64,000 bases of DNA from Shinella sp. PSBB067. GTDB lineage: Bacteria > Pseudomonadota > Alphaproteobacteria > Rhizobiales > Rhizobiaceae. The stretch covers positions 2,170,001-2,234,000 of the forward strand of contig NZ_CP069303.1 in the NCBI RefSeq assembly GCF_016839145.1, given 5' to 3'. The notes under the pieces were generated by a model. The model was not told the origin of the DNA. It saw only the letters and a program-made list of their open reading frames with translations, and did no database searches. Below, in pieces: positions 48,598-57,731 of the stretch. Within the stretch, counting starts at the first letter, position 1, and every line of letters starts with the position of its first letter. The position numbers were made by a program, and so were the translations under genes.

Positions 48598-50276
48598 CAG
48601 AAGAGGCCCTCTATATGGCCTTCCTCGTTGAGGAAGATCTTTTCCGACGAGGGCACCCTCGGCAGGCCCGGCATGGTCATGATCTCGCCGGTGATGACGA
48701 CGACGAAGCCGGCGCCCGCCGACAGGCGCACCTCGCGCACCGGCACCGTATGGCCGGTGGGCGCGCCGCGCAGGTTCGGGTCGGTCGAGAAGGAATATTG
48801 CGTCTTGGCCATGCAGACCGGCAGCCTGCCATAGCCCTGCTCCTCCCAGACGCGTAGCTGGTCGCGCACCGCCTTGTCGGCGATCACCTCGCCGGCATGG
48901 TAGATGTCCCTGGCGATCGTCTCGATCTTCTCGAACAGCGGCATCTCGTCCGGATAGAGCGGCGAGAACTGCGCAAGGCCGGATTCGGCAAGGTCGACGA
49001 CCTTCTGCGCCAGTTCCTCGATGCCGGCCGAACCCAGCGCCCAGTGCCTGCACAGGATCGCCTCCGCCCCGAGCGTTGCGACATACTCCTTCACCGCCCG
49101 GATTTCCGCCTCGGTGTCCGATGTGAAGTGATTGATGGCGACCACGACAGGCACGCCGAACTTCTTGACGTTCTGCACATGCCGGCCGAGATTGGCACAG
49201 CCCTTCATCACCGCCTCGACATTCTCCCGGCCGAGATCGTCCTTCTTCACGCCGCCGTTCATCTTCATGGCGCGGACGGTGGCGACGATGACGGCGGCGT
49301 CCGGCTTGAGGCCCGCCTTGCGGCATTTGATGTCGAAGAACTTCTCCGCCCCGAGGTCGGCGCCGAAGCCGGCTTCCGTCACCACGTAATCGGCAAGCTT
49401 CAGCGCCGTCGTGGTGGCGATGACCGAATTGCAGCCATGCGCGATATTGGCGAAGGGGCCGCCATGCACGAAGGCCGGGTTGTTCTCCAGCGTCTGCACG
49501 AGGTTCGGCTGCATGGCGTCCTTCAGGAGCACCGTCATCGCCCCGTCGGCCTTGATGTCGCGGGCGAAGACCGGCGACTTGTCGCGGCGATAGCCGACGA
49601 TGATGTTGCCGAGCCGCCGTTCGAGATCCCTGAGATCGGTCGCAAGACAGAGGATCGCCATGACCTCCGAGGCGACGGTGATGTCGAAGCCGGTCTCGCG
49701 CGGATAGCCGTTGGCCACGCCGCCCAGCGAGGCGACGATGTGGCGCAGCGCCCGGTCGTTCATGTCCATCACGCGCCGCCAGGCGATGCGGCGGATGTCG
49801 ATGTTCTGCTCGTTGCCCCAGTAGACGTGGTTGTCGATGAGCGCGGACAGGAGATTGTGCGCCGAGGTGATGGCGTGGAAGTCGCCGGTGAAGTGGAGGT
49901 TCATGTCCTCCATGGGCACCACCTGCGCATAGCCGCCGCCGGCCGCCCCGCCCTTCACCCCGAAGCAGGGACCGAGCGAAGCCTCGCGGATGCAGGTGAT
50001 CGCCTTGCGGCCTATGCGGTTGAGCCCGTCCCCCAGGCCCACCGTCGTCGTCGTCTTGCCCTCGCCGGCCGGCGTCGGATTGATCGCCGTCACGAGGATC
50101 AGCTTGCCGTTCGGCCTGCCCTTCTGCGCGGCGATGAATTCGGCGCTGATCTTCGCCTTGTCATGCCCGTAGGGCAGGAGATGCTCGGGCGGAATGCCGA
50201 GCCTTTCGCCGATCTCCAGGATCGGCCTCTTCTTCGCTGCGCGGGCAATTTCGATGTCGGACTTCACGTCTGCCAT
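48597..50276 (-). CDS. fhs: Formate-tetrahydrofolate ligase
   Basis: 559 residues, the family length. It joins formate to tetrahydrofolate at the cost of ATP, giving 10-formyl-THF for purine and initiator tRNA formylation. The P-loop [10 protein letters not shown] is at 68-77, with [15 protein letters not shown] and the [12 protein letters not shown] stretch further on. The start at 50276 follows GGAGGAAACACC. Only 77 bases separate it from the DUF2333 gene upstream; a ZTP riboswitch, known before fhs in some bacteria, was looked for and not found. Confidence 0.97.
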   Translation of the reverse strand: MADVKSDIEIARAAKKRPILEIGERLGIPPEHLLPYGHDKAKISAEFIAAQKGRPNGKLILVTAINPTPAGEGKTTTTVGLGDGLNRIGRKAITCIREASLGPCFGVKGGAAGGGYAQVVPMEDMNLHFTGDFHAITSAHNLLSALIDNHVYWGNEQNIDIRRIAWRRVMDMNDRALRHIVASLGGVANGYPRETGFDITVASEVMAILCLATDLRDLERRLGNIIVGYRRDKSPVFARDIKADGAMTVLLKDAMQPNLVQTLENNPAFVHGGPFANIAHGCNSVIATTTALKLADYVVTEAGFGADLGAEKFFDIKCRKAGLKPDAAVIVATVRAMKMNGGVKKDDLGRENVEAVMKGCANLGRHVQNVKKFGVPVVVAINHFTSDTEAEIRAVKEYVATLGAEAILCRHWALGSAGIEELAQKVVDLAESGLAQFSPLYPDEMPLFEKIETIARDIYHAGEVIADKAVRDQLRVWEEQGYGRLPVCMAKTQYSFSTDPNLRGAPTGHTVPVREVRLSAGAGFVVVITGEIMTMPGLPRVPSSEKIFLNEEGHIEGLF

Positions 50277-50353
50277 GCGGTGTTTCCTCCCCAAAACAGC
50301 GAATAGCGAAAATCCCTCTCCTCGCCGCTATCCGCAACTTCCCATTTGCCCGC

Positions 50354-51505
50354 TCATCGGGCCAGCACGTCGCGCATTTCCACGAGGTTGGAGCGCACGC
50401 GCAGGATATAGAAGCCCATGGTGGCAAGATGCGTCGGCATGATCCAGCCATCCTCGCGACCGTTGGAAATGATCGCCGGCTGGATGTTCAGCGCAGAGCG
50501 GAGCTGCTTGATGCTCTCGATCCAAAGCGGTTCGATGCCGCGCGCCTTGATCACCGCGTCGAAATCCGCGCCGGCGGCCGAAAGGATGCCGTAATAGCCG
50601 TAGAGCTGGCCATAGGCGAACCAGAAGCGGTCGTCCGCCCGCGTATCGAACCAGCCGCCATTATAGAACTCCGAGCGCTCGCGGATCATCGCGGTCGTCG
50701 CGCCGATGTCGTTGGTGATCCGGTCGAGGAATTCGATCAGGTTGTCCGAACGCCCGTCGAAGATCGCGTCGCACGCCTCCAGGGAGGTGTTGAACTTGCG
50801 CAGGTCCGTCATCGCCGTGCGGTAATAGGTGGGGGTCGGCGTCTTCGGCAGCAGCGAATTGGAGCCGAAATACCAGGTCTCCTCGTCGAACTGCAGGTTG
50901 CCGCGGGCGCGCTGGAGATCGTTGTTGATGCCGGACGTGCCGCGCACGCGGCCGAGCGCATCCACCAGCTCGACGGCCGTGCGGCGGACCGCCTGGTTGA
51001 TGCCGCGCTGGAAGGAGGCCTTGTTGTCGAACCAGGGCGTCCTGTCCCAGTCGAGCCCGAACAGCCCGAGCTTGTACAGCAGCATCGAGGAGATCCAGGC
51101 ATTCTGGTTGACGTTGAAGTCGATGAGATCGGCGGTCACGTCGACGATGGCAGAGCGCGTGCAGGTCTTCGGGGCCGGCTCGCTCACCTCTCCCGCCGCC
51201 GGTGTCGCCGGTGCCGCGCCCGCAGCCGCGGTGCCGGCGTCCTGCTTGCGCTGGCCGAGATTGTAGGCGTTCACGTAATCGGGATTGAAGCCGCTCCACA
51301 CCTGCGTCTGCCAGATGAAATAGGCATAGAAGCCGGCGAGGACGAGGAGCGCGATGCCGATCGGCCCCTTGATGATCCAGCCGCGCGCGCGATACCAGTT
51401 GCCCACCGTGATGAACGGCCAGAGGATCCAGGCGATGACGAGGCCGATGCCCCGGCCGATGGCCGCGAAGATGCGCTGGAAGAACGCGACGATCGGGTCA
51501 AGCAT
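50354..51505 (-). CDS. DUF2333 family inner-membrane protein
   Basis: 383 residues. Two N-terminal hydrophobic segments (about 12-36 and 48-68) anchor it, and the rest (from about 70) lies outside the membrane, probably periplasmic. A Pro/Ala linker is at 90-110. The soluble domain has aromatic-rich helices (NAWISSMLLYKLGLFGLDWDRTPWFDNKASFQRGI, two segments) and ends with IISNGREDGWIMPTHLATMGFYILRVR, matching DUF2333. It overlaps the upstream 433-residue gene by eight bases and is the last gene of the AAA+ cassette. Confidence 0.88.
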   Translation of the reverse strand: MLDPIVAFFQRIFAAIGRGIGLVIAWILWPFITVGNWYRARGWIIKGPIGIALLVLAGFYAYFIWQTQVWSGFNPDYVNAYNLGQRKQDAGTAAAGAAPATPAAGEVSEPAPKTCTRSAIVDVTADLIDFNVNQNAWISSMLLYKLGLFGLDWDRTPWFDNKASFQRGINQAVRRTAVELVDALGRVRGTSGINNDLQRARGNLQFDEETWYFGSNSLLPKTPTPTYYRTAMTDLRKFNTSLEACDAIFDGRSDNLIEFLDRITNDIGATTAMIRERSEFYNGGWFDTRADDRFWFAYGQLYGYYGILSAAGADFDAVIKARGIEPLWIESIKQLRSALNIQPAIISNGREDGWIMPTHLATMGFYILRVRSNLVEMRDVLAR

Positions 51506-52799
51506 TGGGGTCGTCCTCTCTGATGCCGAAGAGTTTCCTGCGGAACGCAGCCTTGTCCTGCAGATAGGTTCTCGTCAATGTCGCAACAACGTATTCGCGG
51601 AACTTTTCGCTGTAGTGCTCGTAGGCCGCGTAGAAGCCCTGCTTGTCGAAGACGAAACGCGACACGAAGTCATGCGGAACCATCTGCGAAATCAGGCGGT
51701 TGACCAGCCACTGGTCGGGATGGTCGGGCGCCGCGCGCACCAGAAGGAAGCGCCGTTCCGGCGCCACCTCGGCGATCTTGATCTCGCCGGTCGCCGCCAC
51801 GGTGCGGATCGCCTCCTGCAGGAACGGATAGGTGCCTTCCTCGGAAACGAGAGCGGCATTGCGGTGCATCCAGGTCTGCAGCCAGATGCGGTCCGTCTTC
51901 TGCAGGTCCGCCGTCGGGTCGCTCCTGTTGACGAGGCCGGCGATCGTCATGTCCGCCCGGTGCTGGAATAGGCCGGAAGGCTCGACCCAGGAGGCGCGCG
52001 GCAGCTCAAGGCGCTTCGTCGAGGCCAGGAAGTCGAAGATGCGCTTGTGGTCGTCGAGCGCGATGTAGCTCACCTGCCAGGGCCGCGAGCGGCGGAAGCC
52101 GGGCACGGTGGGATCGCAGATCACGGTCGTCGTCCTGTCGTCGAGGAAGACGTGGACGCCGCCGAAATGGTTCGCCCAGTAGGCCTCGTGGCGGAAGACG
52201 AGCTGGTCCGGCACCAGCGCGTTCTGCCTTATGTCGCCGGTCTGCCTGGCGAGCTCCACCATGCGGTCCAGCATGGCATCGTCCGCCCAGGCGTTCGGCA
52301 CCGTCTTCAGCCGGTCGACCAGCCCGCGCAGTTCCCCCGCCTTGCCGAGCATGTCCTCGGCCGAAAGCACCCGGAAGCGCACCTCGTTGATCGAGAGCAG
52401 GTCGTCGATGTCGTTGACGACAGAGACGGAATCCTCGATCTCGCCATAGAGCGCGTCGCGGATGGTGATCGCGTTGATCGCCCTTGCATTGGCCGAGAAG
52501 AACTCGTGCATCAGCGCGGCGGTGTTGGAAAAGCTCGTATGCACCACCGGCAGGTTCACCTGGTCCGGCGTCATGATGATGAAGCGCCGGTTGACCCGGT
52601 TCGGGTCGAGATAATCCCGGTCCCCCAGCTCGTCGGCAATCTCCGGCGAAAAGCCGGTCATGTCGATGCGGAAGCTCGAAAGCCCGGTGCGCCGCATCCC
52701 GAACCCGTCCAGCGCCTTGTTGTAGCGCTCGACAAGATGCGGCTCGTCGACCGGCAGGAGCCGCCCATAGATCAATTCGGCTTCGAGGAGGCGGTTCAT
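51498..52799 (-). CDS. Unknown protein of the AAA+ cassette (433 residues)
   Basis: No family is recognised with confidence. The protein is soluble, with no signal peptide or membrane helix. Features seen: MTGFSPEIADELGDRDYLDPNRVNRRFIIMTPDQ in the N-terminal third, an acidic helical part (EDSVSVVNDIDDLLSINEVRFRV), the stretch FGGVHVFLDDRTTTVICDP, and a basic C terminus (YLQDKAAFRRKLFGIREDD). It lies 10 bases after the AAA+ ATPase gene and overlaps the DUF2333 gene by eight bases, so all three are surely co-expressed. Confidence 0.85.
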   Translation of the reverse strand: MNRLLEAELIYGRLLPVDEPHLVERYNKALDGFGMRRTGLSSFRIDMTGFSPEIADELGDRDYLDPNRVNRRFIIMTPDQVNLPVVHTSFSNTAALMHEFFSANARAINAITIRDALYGEIEDSVSVVNDIDDLLSINEVRFRVLSAEDMLGKAGELRGLVDRLKTVPNAWADDAMLDRMVELARQTGDIRQNALVPDQLVFRHEAYWANHFGGVHVFLDDRTTTVICDPTVPGFRRSRPWQVSYIALDDHKRIFDFLASTKRLELPRASWVEPSGLFQHRADMTIAGLVNRSDPTADLQKTDRIWLQTWMHRNAALVSEEGTYPFLQEAIRTVAATGEIKIAEVAPERRFLLVRAAPDHPDQWLVNRLISQMVPHDFVSRFVFDKQGFYAAYEHYSEKFREYVVATLTRTYLQDKAAFRRKLFGIREDDPNA

Positions 52800-52809
52800 T
52801 CGGGCATCC

Positions 52810-54720
52810 TCACCACCGCCCCTCCGCCTTCATCGCCTCGATCTCGCGGACCGCCTTCTCGCGCTGGCGCTCGCGGCGGATGATGTCGGAGACGGCGGCG
52901 TCGTCGGACTTGTCGGTGTAGCGGAATTCGCTGTCGGCGTAGCGGTTGATCTCCTGGAGGACCATCTCCATGGTGATCGGGCCGCGCAGTTCCTCGATCA
53001 TCGCCTTCTTCTCGTCGTAGCCCTTGTGCATGAAGGCGTCGGCGGTCGTGAACCAGTCGTCCGGCAGGTCCACGTCCATGGCGCGCATCTTGATCGCATC
53101 GGTGATGTTCTTGATGGCGCGGCCGGTGAAGCGCGGCTCGGCGACCTTGATCGCATGCAGGTAGCTGCCGATGTCCTCCAGCGTGCGGATCGCGCCGTGC
53201 TCCTTCTCGTGCCGCTCCCAGACGGCGAGAAGCCCCTCCTCCTGCGGACGCGCATGCTGGCCGTAGGAACTGGAGACGGCGCGCCGGATCTCCTGCCCCT
53301 CGAACAGCGCGTGCCCGCCGAGCGGGATCGAGTGGTTCCTGCCGACCAGCATGGCGAAGATGTCGATATAGTCGTCTTCCGTCTGCGGCCCGTCGACCAG
53401 CCAGCGGGCGCCGGCGCGCTGGCGCAGCGCATCGTCGACATTTTCCGGATAATTGGAGAACATGCCGAAGGTGCAGTTGCCCCGCACCACCGTCGAGGCG
53501 CCCGCAAAGCTCTCCATCAGCACCGCCGTCACCTCGTGCTGGCCGGCCGAGGCGCGGTCGTCCGAGCGCTTGGCGGCGACCTGGTCGACGTCGTCGATCG
53601 TGCCGAAGCCGATGGCCTTCGGGTTCATGACATTGGTGACGAATTCCTTGCAGTTCTGGCCGGACTTGCCCTGGTAGGACGAGATCTGGTCGACGCCGAA
53701 ATTCTCGTAGTGGAAGGCATAGCCGGCGACCTGGCAGTAGTCGTTGACGAGGCCGGCCAGCATCTGGATGAGGATCGTCTTGCCGGTGCCCGGCATCCCG
53801 TCGCCGATGAAGGTGAAGAGGAAGCCGCCGAGCTCGACGAACGGGTTCATCTGCCGCTCGAAATCATAGGCGACGAGCATCTTGGCGAGCTTCATCGCTT
53901 GGTACTTGGCAATGTGGTTGCCGATGATCTCGTTCGGCTTCTTGAAGGTCATGACGAGCGGCTTGCGCTTCTGGCCGGGCGCAACGTCGAAGCCGGACAG
54001 CGTGAAATCGTCCTGCTCGATGCGGATATGGGCGTTCTCGAAGCCGGCAAGGCCGGTGAACCGCGCCCGGCGGCCGATCAGCCCCTCGATGGCGACGCGC
54101 GAGAAGGCGCGCGCCCGGCTGACGAGCGCCGTATCGTCGGGCGCCCCGGCGAGGGTGCGGTCGAGCCCGGCCACCATGCTCTTCAGTGCATCCTGCGGCG
54201 TATCGAAGAGATAGTCCGGTTCCCCGCCGTCCTCCACCGGTTCCCCCTCGCCCGGCAGCGTGGCGCCGAGATAGGCGGCGAAGGTGAAGGCGGCGATATA
54301 GGCGGACGCGGCCAGCAGCGCCTTGAACCGGTTCGCCTCGTCGCCGGTGAGCGGCGCGGAAAGATTGCGCGCTTGCAGGCCTTCGAGGTTCGTCTGCCGG
54401 GAAAAGGCATCCGTCACCGCCAGCGCCACCTGGAGCCCGCGGCGGGCGCGGAAGAGCACCGCATGCTGCGGCGGCGAGAAGAGCGGATCGGACGCGCGCA
54501 CGGACTGGATGGTCTTCACCAGCTCCACCTCGTGCGTGCGGCGCGCGCCGGCGGTCGAAACGGTGGAGACGAAACGGCGGCCGGTTCCGGCCAGCGCCGT
54601 GCCGTTGCGCCCATCGTCGTTTTCGAGGATGACGAGCCGGGTGACGAGGCTCTGCGCCGCCGCCTGGTGCTTGGCGATGTCGTCCTCGTGGATGGTCGTC
54701 AGTCCGGCATTGAGGCTCAT
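52810..54720 (-). CDS. AAA+ ATPase with large novel N-terminal region
   Basis: 636 residues. The AAA+ core runs from about 290 to 560: Walker A GDGMPGTGKT (306-315), Walker B-like IGFGTIDDVD (370-379), a sensor 1 Asn in FGMFSNYPENVDD, and a candidate arginine finger in ALRQRAGARW. Walker B ends in Asp-Asp rather than the common Asp-Glu, which could slow hydrolysis. The first 290 residues match no family I know and include an Ala-rich helix (LLAASAYIAAFTFAAYLG). The C terminus is highly charged. It is the centre of a five-gene cassette. Confidence 0.9.
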   Translation of the reverse strand: MSLNAGLTTIHEDDIAKHQAAAQSLVTRLVILENDDGRNGTALAGTGRRFVSTVSTAGARRTHEVELVKTIQSVRASDPLFSPPQHAVLFRARRGLQVALAVTDAFSRQTNLEGLQARNLSAPLTGDEANRFKALLAASAYIAAFTFAAYLGATLPGEGEPVEDGGEPDYLFDTPQDALKSMVAGLDRTLAGAPDDTALVSRARAFSRVAIEGLIGRRARFTGLAGFENAHIRIEQDDFTLSGFDVAPGQKRKPLVMTFKKPNEIIGNHIAKYQAMKLAKMLVAYDFERQMNPFVELGGFLFTFIGDGMPGTGKTILIQMLAGLVNDYCQVAGYAFHYENFGVDQISSYQGKSGQNCKEFVTNVMNPKAIGFGTIDDVDQVAAKRSDDRASAGQHEVTAVLMESFAGASTVVRGNCTFGMFSNYPENVDDALRQRAGARWLVDGPQTEDDYIDIFAMLVGRNHSIPLGGHALFEGQEIRRAVSSSYGQHARPQEEGLLAVWERHEKEHGAIRTLEDIGSYLHAIKVAEPRFTGRAIKNITDAIKMRAMDVDLPDDWFTTADAFMHKGYDEKKAMIEELRGPITMEMVLQEINRYADSEFRYTDKSDDAAVSDIIRRERQREKAVREIEAMKAEGRW

Positions 54721-54723
54721 CGG

Positions 54724-55872
54724 CTATCCCTCGCTGATCACCTGGTTTCCCGAGATCACATGAACCTTGTAGCCGCCGAAGATGCCGGCGGTCTCGCCCG
54801 CGGCATAGAGTGCCTGATAGGCATCGTGCGGCACGAGCGCATGCTTTTCATACGCGCTGACGCCCATGCGGGCGGCTTCCAGGTCGTCGGTCTCGATGTG
54901 GAATTCCTCCTGCGCGGGCGTCGAGTTCCAGAAGCCCTTCTGCGCCGGGCGCTCGGCCTTGGAAAACACCTCCTGCACCGTCCAGGTGAGCAGCCAGGCG
55001 TTTTCGGGCTTGCGCACCTTGGAGAGGATCTCGTTGACGCGCGCATTGTTCTCGGTGATGCCGGCCGAATAGAAGGGGCCGAGCACGATGCGGCGGAGCT
55101 GCTTGGGATGCAGCGTGGGAAAATCCTTGTCGAGATTGGTGGCGATCGTCACCGGCGTCAGCGAATAGGCGCTGTTCTTCAGCGCGAAATCGTCGAAGCG
55201 GCTGGCAAGCTCGGGATTGAGCAGCCCGCCGACCGGCAGCGGTATGTCGACATCCGGGTTGAGCCTGCCGTCGGCCGTCACCAGCATCTTGACGACGTTC
55301 TCGCTCGAATCCTCGATGGTCGCCATATAGACCGTCGGCAGCGTCGCGGTGCCGTCGAAGGCGCCCCAGCAGACGACGTAGTAGGGCCGCAGGGTCTTGG
55401 GGTTGACGGCGACCCGGATCGTTTCCGGCAGCACGAAAGGCGAGAAGATGTCGCCCTTGCCGATCTGCTCGAGATAGAGCCGCTCGGCCATGCGCGCCTG
55501 GAGATCGGCCGGAAACGCCTTCTGCCGCAGGATGAAATCCGCCATCTCCGCGCGGAGCTGGTCGGCATCCGGCATGGCGGCGAGGCGCTTTTCCGCGCTT
55601 TGCCGGTCGTTCTCCAGCTCCATCACGTTCTGGAAGACGGGAAAGCCGCTCTCGGCGCGCGAGATGCGGAACTGCCGCACGAAGCCGATGCGGTTCTCCC
55701 AGCAGGCGAAGGACGCCCTCAGCCGTGCGAGATACGGCATGACCACCTCGCCCACCACGGAGTTGCGGTAGAGCGGGGAATTGCGGTCGCCGAGGAATAT
55801 CTCCAGCCCGCCGAGGGCGGCGCGGATGGCGGAGAAATACTGCGCGACGGGGCTGTCGGCGGGGATGTTCAT
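54724..55872 (-). CDS. Unknown protein of the AAA+ cassette (382 residues)
   Basis: The start at 55872 (MNIPADSPVAQYF) is chosen because in-frame sequence upstream falls in the mosaic repeat. No family is recognised. The N-terminal half is helical (FSAIRAALGGLEIFLGD, FILRQKAFPADLQARMAERLYLEQI), and the C-terminal half has strand-like stretches (PYYVVCWGAFDGTATLPTVYMATIED; AYSLTPVTIATNLDKDFPTL) and ends IFGGYKVHVISGNQVISEG. No signal peptide. The stop is three bases before the AAA+ start, so the two are coupled. Confidence 0.85.
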   Translation of the reverse strand: MNIPADSPVAQYFSAIRAALGGLEIFLGDRNSPLYRNSVVGEVVMPYLARLRASFACWENRIGFVRQFRISRAESGFPVFQNVMELENDRQSAEKRLAAMPDADQLRAEMADFILRQKAFPADLQARMAERLYLEQIGKGDIFSPFVLPETIRVAVNPKTLRPYYVVCWGAFDGTATLPTVYMATIEDSSENVVKMLVTADGRLNPDVDIPLPVGGLLNPELASRFDDFALKNSAYSLTPVTIATNLDKDFPTLHPKQLRRIVLGPFYSAGITENNARVNEILSKVRKPENAWLLTWTVQEVFSKAERPAQKGFWNSTPAQEEFHIETDDLEAARMGVSAYEKHALVPHDAYQALYAAGETAGIFGGYKVHVISGNQVISEG

Positions 55873-55902
55873 GGCGCGGCCGTCCCGCGGGGGGCACAGC
55901 GA

Positions 55903-56046
55903 CGCTCCTCGTCCGGCCTGCCGGCCACCTTCTCCCTGGCTGCGGGGAGAAGGGGATATGCCGCGCTCTTTTCCCCACCCCATAACCATTCGTGGGGCAA
56001 GTCCCCTCTCCCCGCTTGCGGGTTGAGGGTTGGGGTGAGGGGCAAA
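55903..56046. repeat. Intergenic mosaic repeat, family A, long copy inside the AAA+ cassette
   Basis: Very like the copy at 31117-31256: CCACCTTCTCCCTGGCTGCGG, GGAGAAGGGGATATGCCGCG, GTGGGGCAAGTCCCCTCTC, CCGCTTGCGGG and GAGGGTTGGGG. It occupies most of the 202 bases between the coiled-coil gene and the 382-residue gene, the only sizeable gap in the cassette. Confidence 0.85.
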
Positions 56047-56074
56047 CCGGCAGGAAAATGCACGGCGCCCGTCA

Positions 56075-57163
56075 TCACGACTTCACGTAGTTCGCGGCGT
56101 TGTGCTTGTCCATGACGGCCTGGAAACGCCGGGCGAAGGCGTCGTCGGCGAGCTTCTTGCGGCGCTGGATGTCCTGCGTGGCCAGCATGTTCTTCTCGTG
56201 CATCTCCAGAAGGTCGCCGATATGGCGCTGGGCGGCCGAGCCGATGCCGGCCATGGTCTCCTCCGCGGCGGTGTCGACCTGCGAGCCGAGCGTGTTGATC
56301 TTGTGCGCCACGTCCTGCTGGGCGGCCGTCTTCAACGAATCCTCCAGCGCCTTGTAAAGCACGATGCGCTGCTCGGTATCGATGGTCAGCTTGTTGATCA
56401 GCGTGTTCTGCGCCGCGATCTGGTTGTTGAGCGAATCGACGAAGGTCTGGAACATCGAGGTGTAGCGCTCCAGCGTCTGGCTTTCGGCCAGAAGCTCCTG
56501 CTCCTTCGCCTGCATCTGGTTGTACTCGGTCGCAAGTCCCGAGCGCTCGCCTTCGAGGTCCGTGCGGGTCTTCTGGTCCGTCGAGGCGGCGATGCGGTTC
56601 TCGATGTCCATGAGAAGCGGGTTGAGCTCATCGATGCGCTTCTGCGTCGCCTCCAGGTTCGTCATCGTGGCCTTGCGGCGCTCGATCACCTGCACGAGGC
56701 TCGCCTCGGAGGTCTTGTAGCGCTGGTCGAGGATCGACTTCTGCTCCTTGAGGATGCCGACGATCGTGTCGGACTTGGAGAGAAGCTCCTGGAGATTGCC
56801 GGCAAGCGACATGTTGCGCACGCGGTCGGTGCGCATGCGCTGCATCTTCTGCTTGGAGAAGATGCCGATGAACTTCTCGTAGCCCGTATAGCTCTTCATG
56901 CTCTCGAATTCGGTGCCGAAGATGTTGGTGGCGTCCTCGAGCCCGATGATCAGGTCGGCGATATTGCCTTCCATCACCTTCTGCTGGGCGATGACGTCCT
57001 GGATGCGGGCATTCTCGATGTCGAAATTGACGTCGCCGAGCTTGGTGTCCGCCTTGGCGAACTGCTCCAGCACGACGCCGGACTGCTCCAGCTTGCCGCG
57101 CATCTGGTTGACGACGCCGCGGGTCTTTTCAATCTCGGCATCGAAGTTCTGAAGTGTGGCCAT
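56075..57163 (-). CDS. Long coiled-coil protein heading the AAA+ cassette
   Basis: 362 residues, Glu/Gln/Lys/Asp-rich with long heptad stretches (about 1-60, 130-250 and 255-300). Examples: VVNQMRGKLEQSGVVLEQFAK and LERYTSMFQTFVDSLNNQIA. No Cys, signal peptide or membrane helix. It recalls TelA-like toxic-anion-resistance or PspA/Snf7-like coiled-coil proteins in general character only; no specific signature was confirmed. AAGGGAAAAGG precedes the start. A 162-base gap to the cytochrome c gene probably holds the cassette promoter, which I could not pin down. Confidence 0.85.
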   Translation of the reverse strand: MATLQNFDAEIEKTRGVVNQMRGKLEQSGVVLEQFAKADTKLGDVNFDIENARIQDVIAQQKVMEGNIADLIIGLEDATNIFGTEFESMKSYTGYEKFIGIFSKQKMQRMRTDRVRNMSLAGNLQELLSKSDTIVGILKEQKSILDQRYKTSEASLVQVIERRKATMTNLEATQKRIDELNPLLMDIENRIAASTDQKTRTDLEGERSGLATEYNQMQAKEQELLAESQTLERYTSMFQTFVDSLNNQIAAQNTLINKLTIDTEQRIVLYKALEDSLKTAAQQDVAHKINTLGSQVDTAAEETMAGIGSAAQRHIGDLLEMHEKNMLATQDIQRRKKLADDAFARRFQAVMDKHNAANYVKS

Positions 57164-57325
57164 ATGCCTTTTCCCTTGCGCTCTCCACGGCAGACGTCTG
57201 CGCCGCCCGATTTATTCCGACGCGGCAACACTATACGATTTCAGACAGATAGGAACCTGCCCCGCACAAGATGTGGGACGCCCGCGACGGCGTGCAAGGC
57301 CGGCGGAAAAATATCCGGCTGGCCG

Positions 57326-57706
57326 CTACCGGGTCGCCGGCGCCTTCAGGTAGGCGATGAGGTCGGCGATGTCCTGCTGCTTCCTCAACCCCGCGAAGGT
57401 CATGCGGGTGCCGGGCACCATGGCCCTTGGCGACAGCAGGTATTCGGCGATCAGGGCCTCGCTCCACACCTTGCCGCCTTCGGAAAAGGCCGTCATCGCG
57501 GCCGTATAGCCGTAGTCGCCGACGGAGGCGACGGGCCGGCCGACGACGCCGGCGAGCGTCGGGCCGACGCGGTTGACCGGCTCCACCGAATGGCACGGCG
57601 CGCATTTGCGGAACACCGCCTTGCCCGCGACGGCATCGCCGTCCGCCAGGGCGGGGCCGACGGCAAGACAGAGGATGCCGGCAGCGAGTGCGGGAAGCTT
57701 TTTCAA
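57326..57706 (-). CDS. Secreted class I cytochrome c
   Basis: 126 residues. Signal peptide MKKLPALAAGILCLAVGPALA; haem attachment at CAPCH (about 35-39); the axial Met is probably in GTRMTFAGL near 101. It resembles short cytochrome c2/c-552-type electron carriers such as those between bc1 and the terminal oxidases. It is transcribed alone and in the same direction as tdk, whose stop lies 25 bases upstream. Confidence 0.92.
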   Translation of the reverse strand: MKKLPALAAGILCLAVGPALADGDAVAGKAVFRKCAPCHSVEPVNRVGPTLAGVVGRPVASVGDYGYTAAMTAFSEGGKVWSEALIAEYLLSPRAMVPGTRMTFAGLRKQQDIADLIAYLKAPATR

Positions 57707-57731
57707 GGTCCGTCCTTTCGCCGCCCTCGCC

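Noticed and set aside
50277..50353. Possible ZTP (pfl) riboswitch before fhs
   Set aside because: Only 77 bases are available, with one simple hairpin; the conserved pfl motifs were not found.
53026..56115. A 1029-codon open frame on the plus strand across the AAA+ cassette
   Set aside because: It is antisense to well-supported genes on the minus strand, is Arg/Ala/Asp/His-rich with no domain, and reflects the lack of stop codons in the complementary frame of GC-rich coding DNA.
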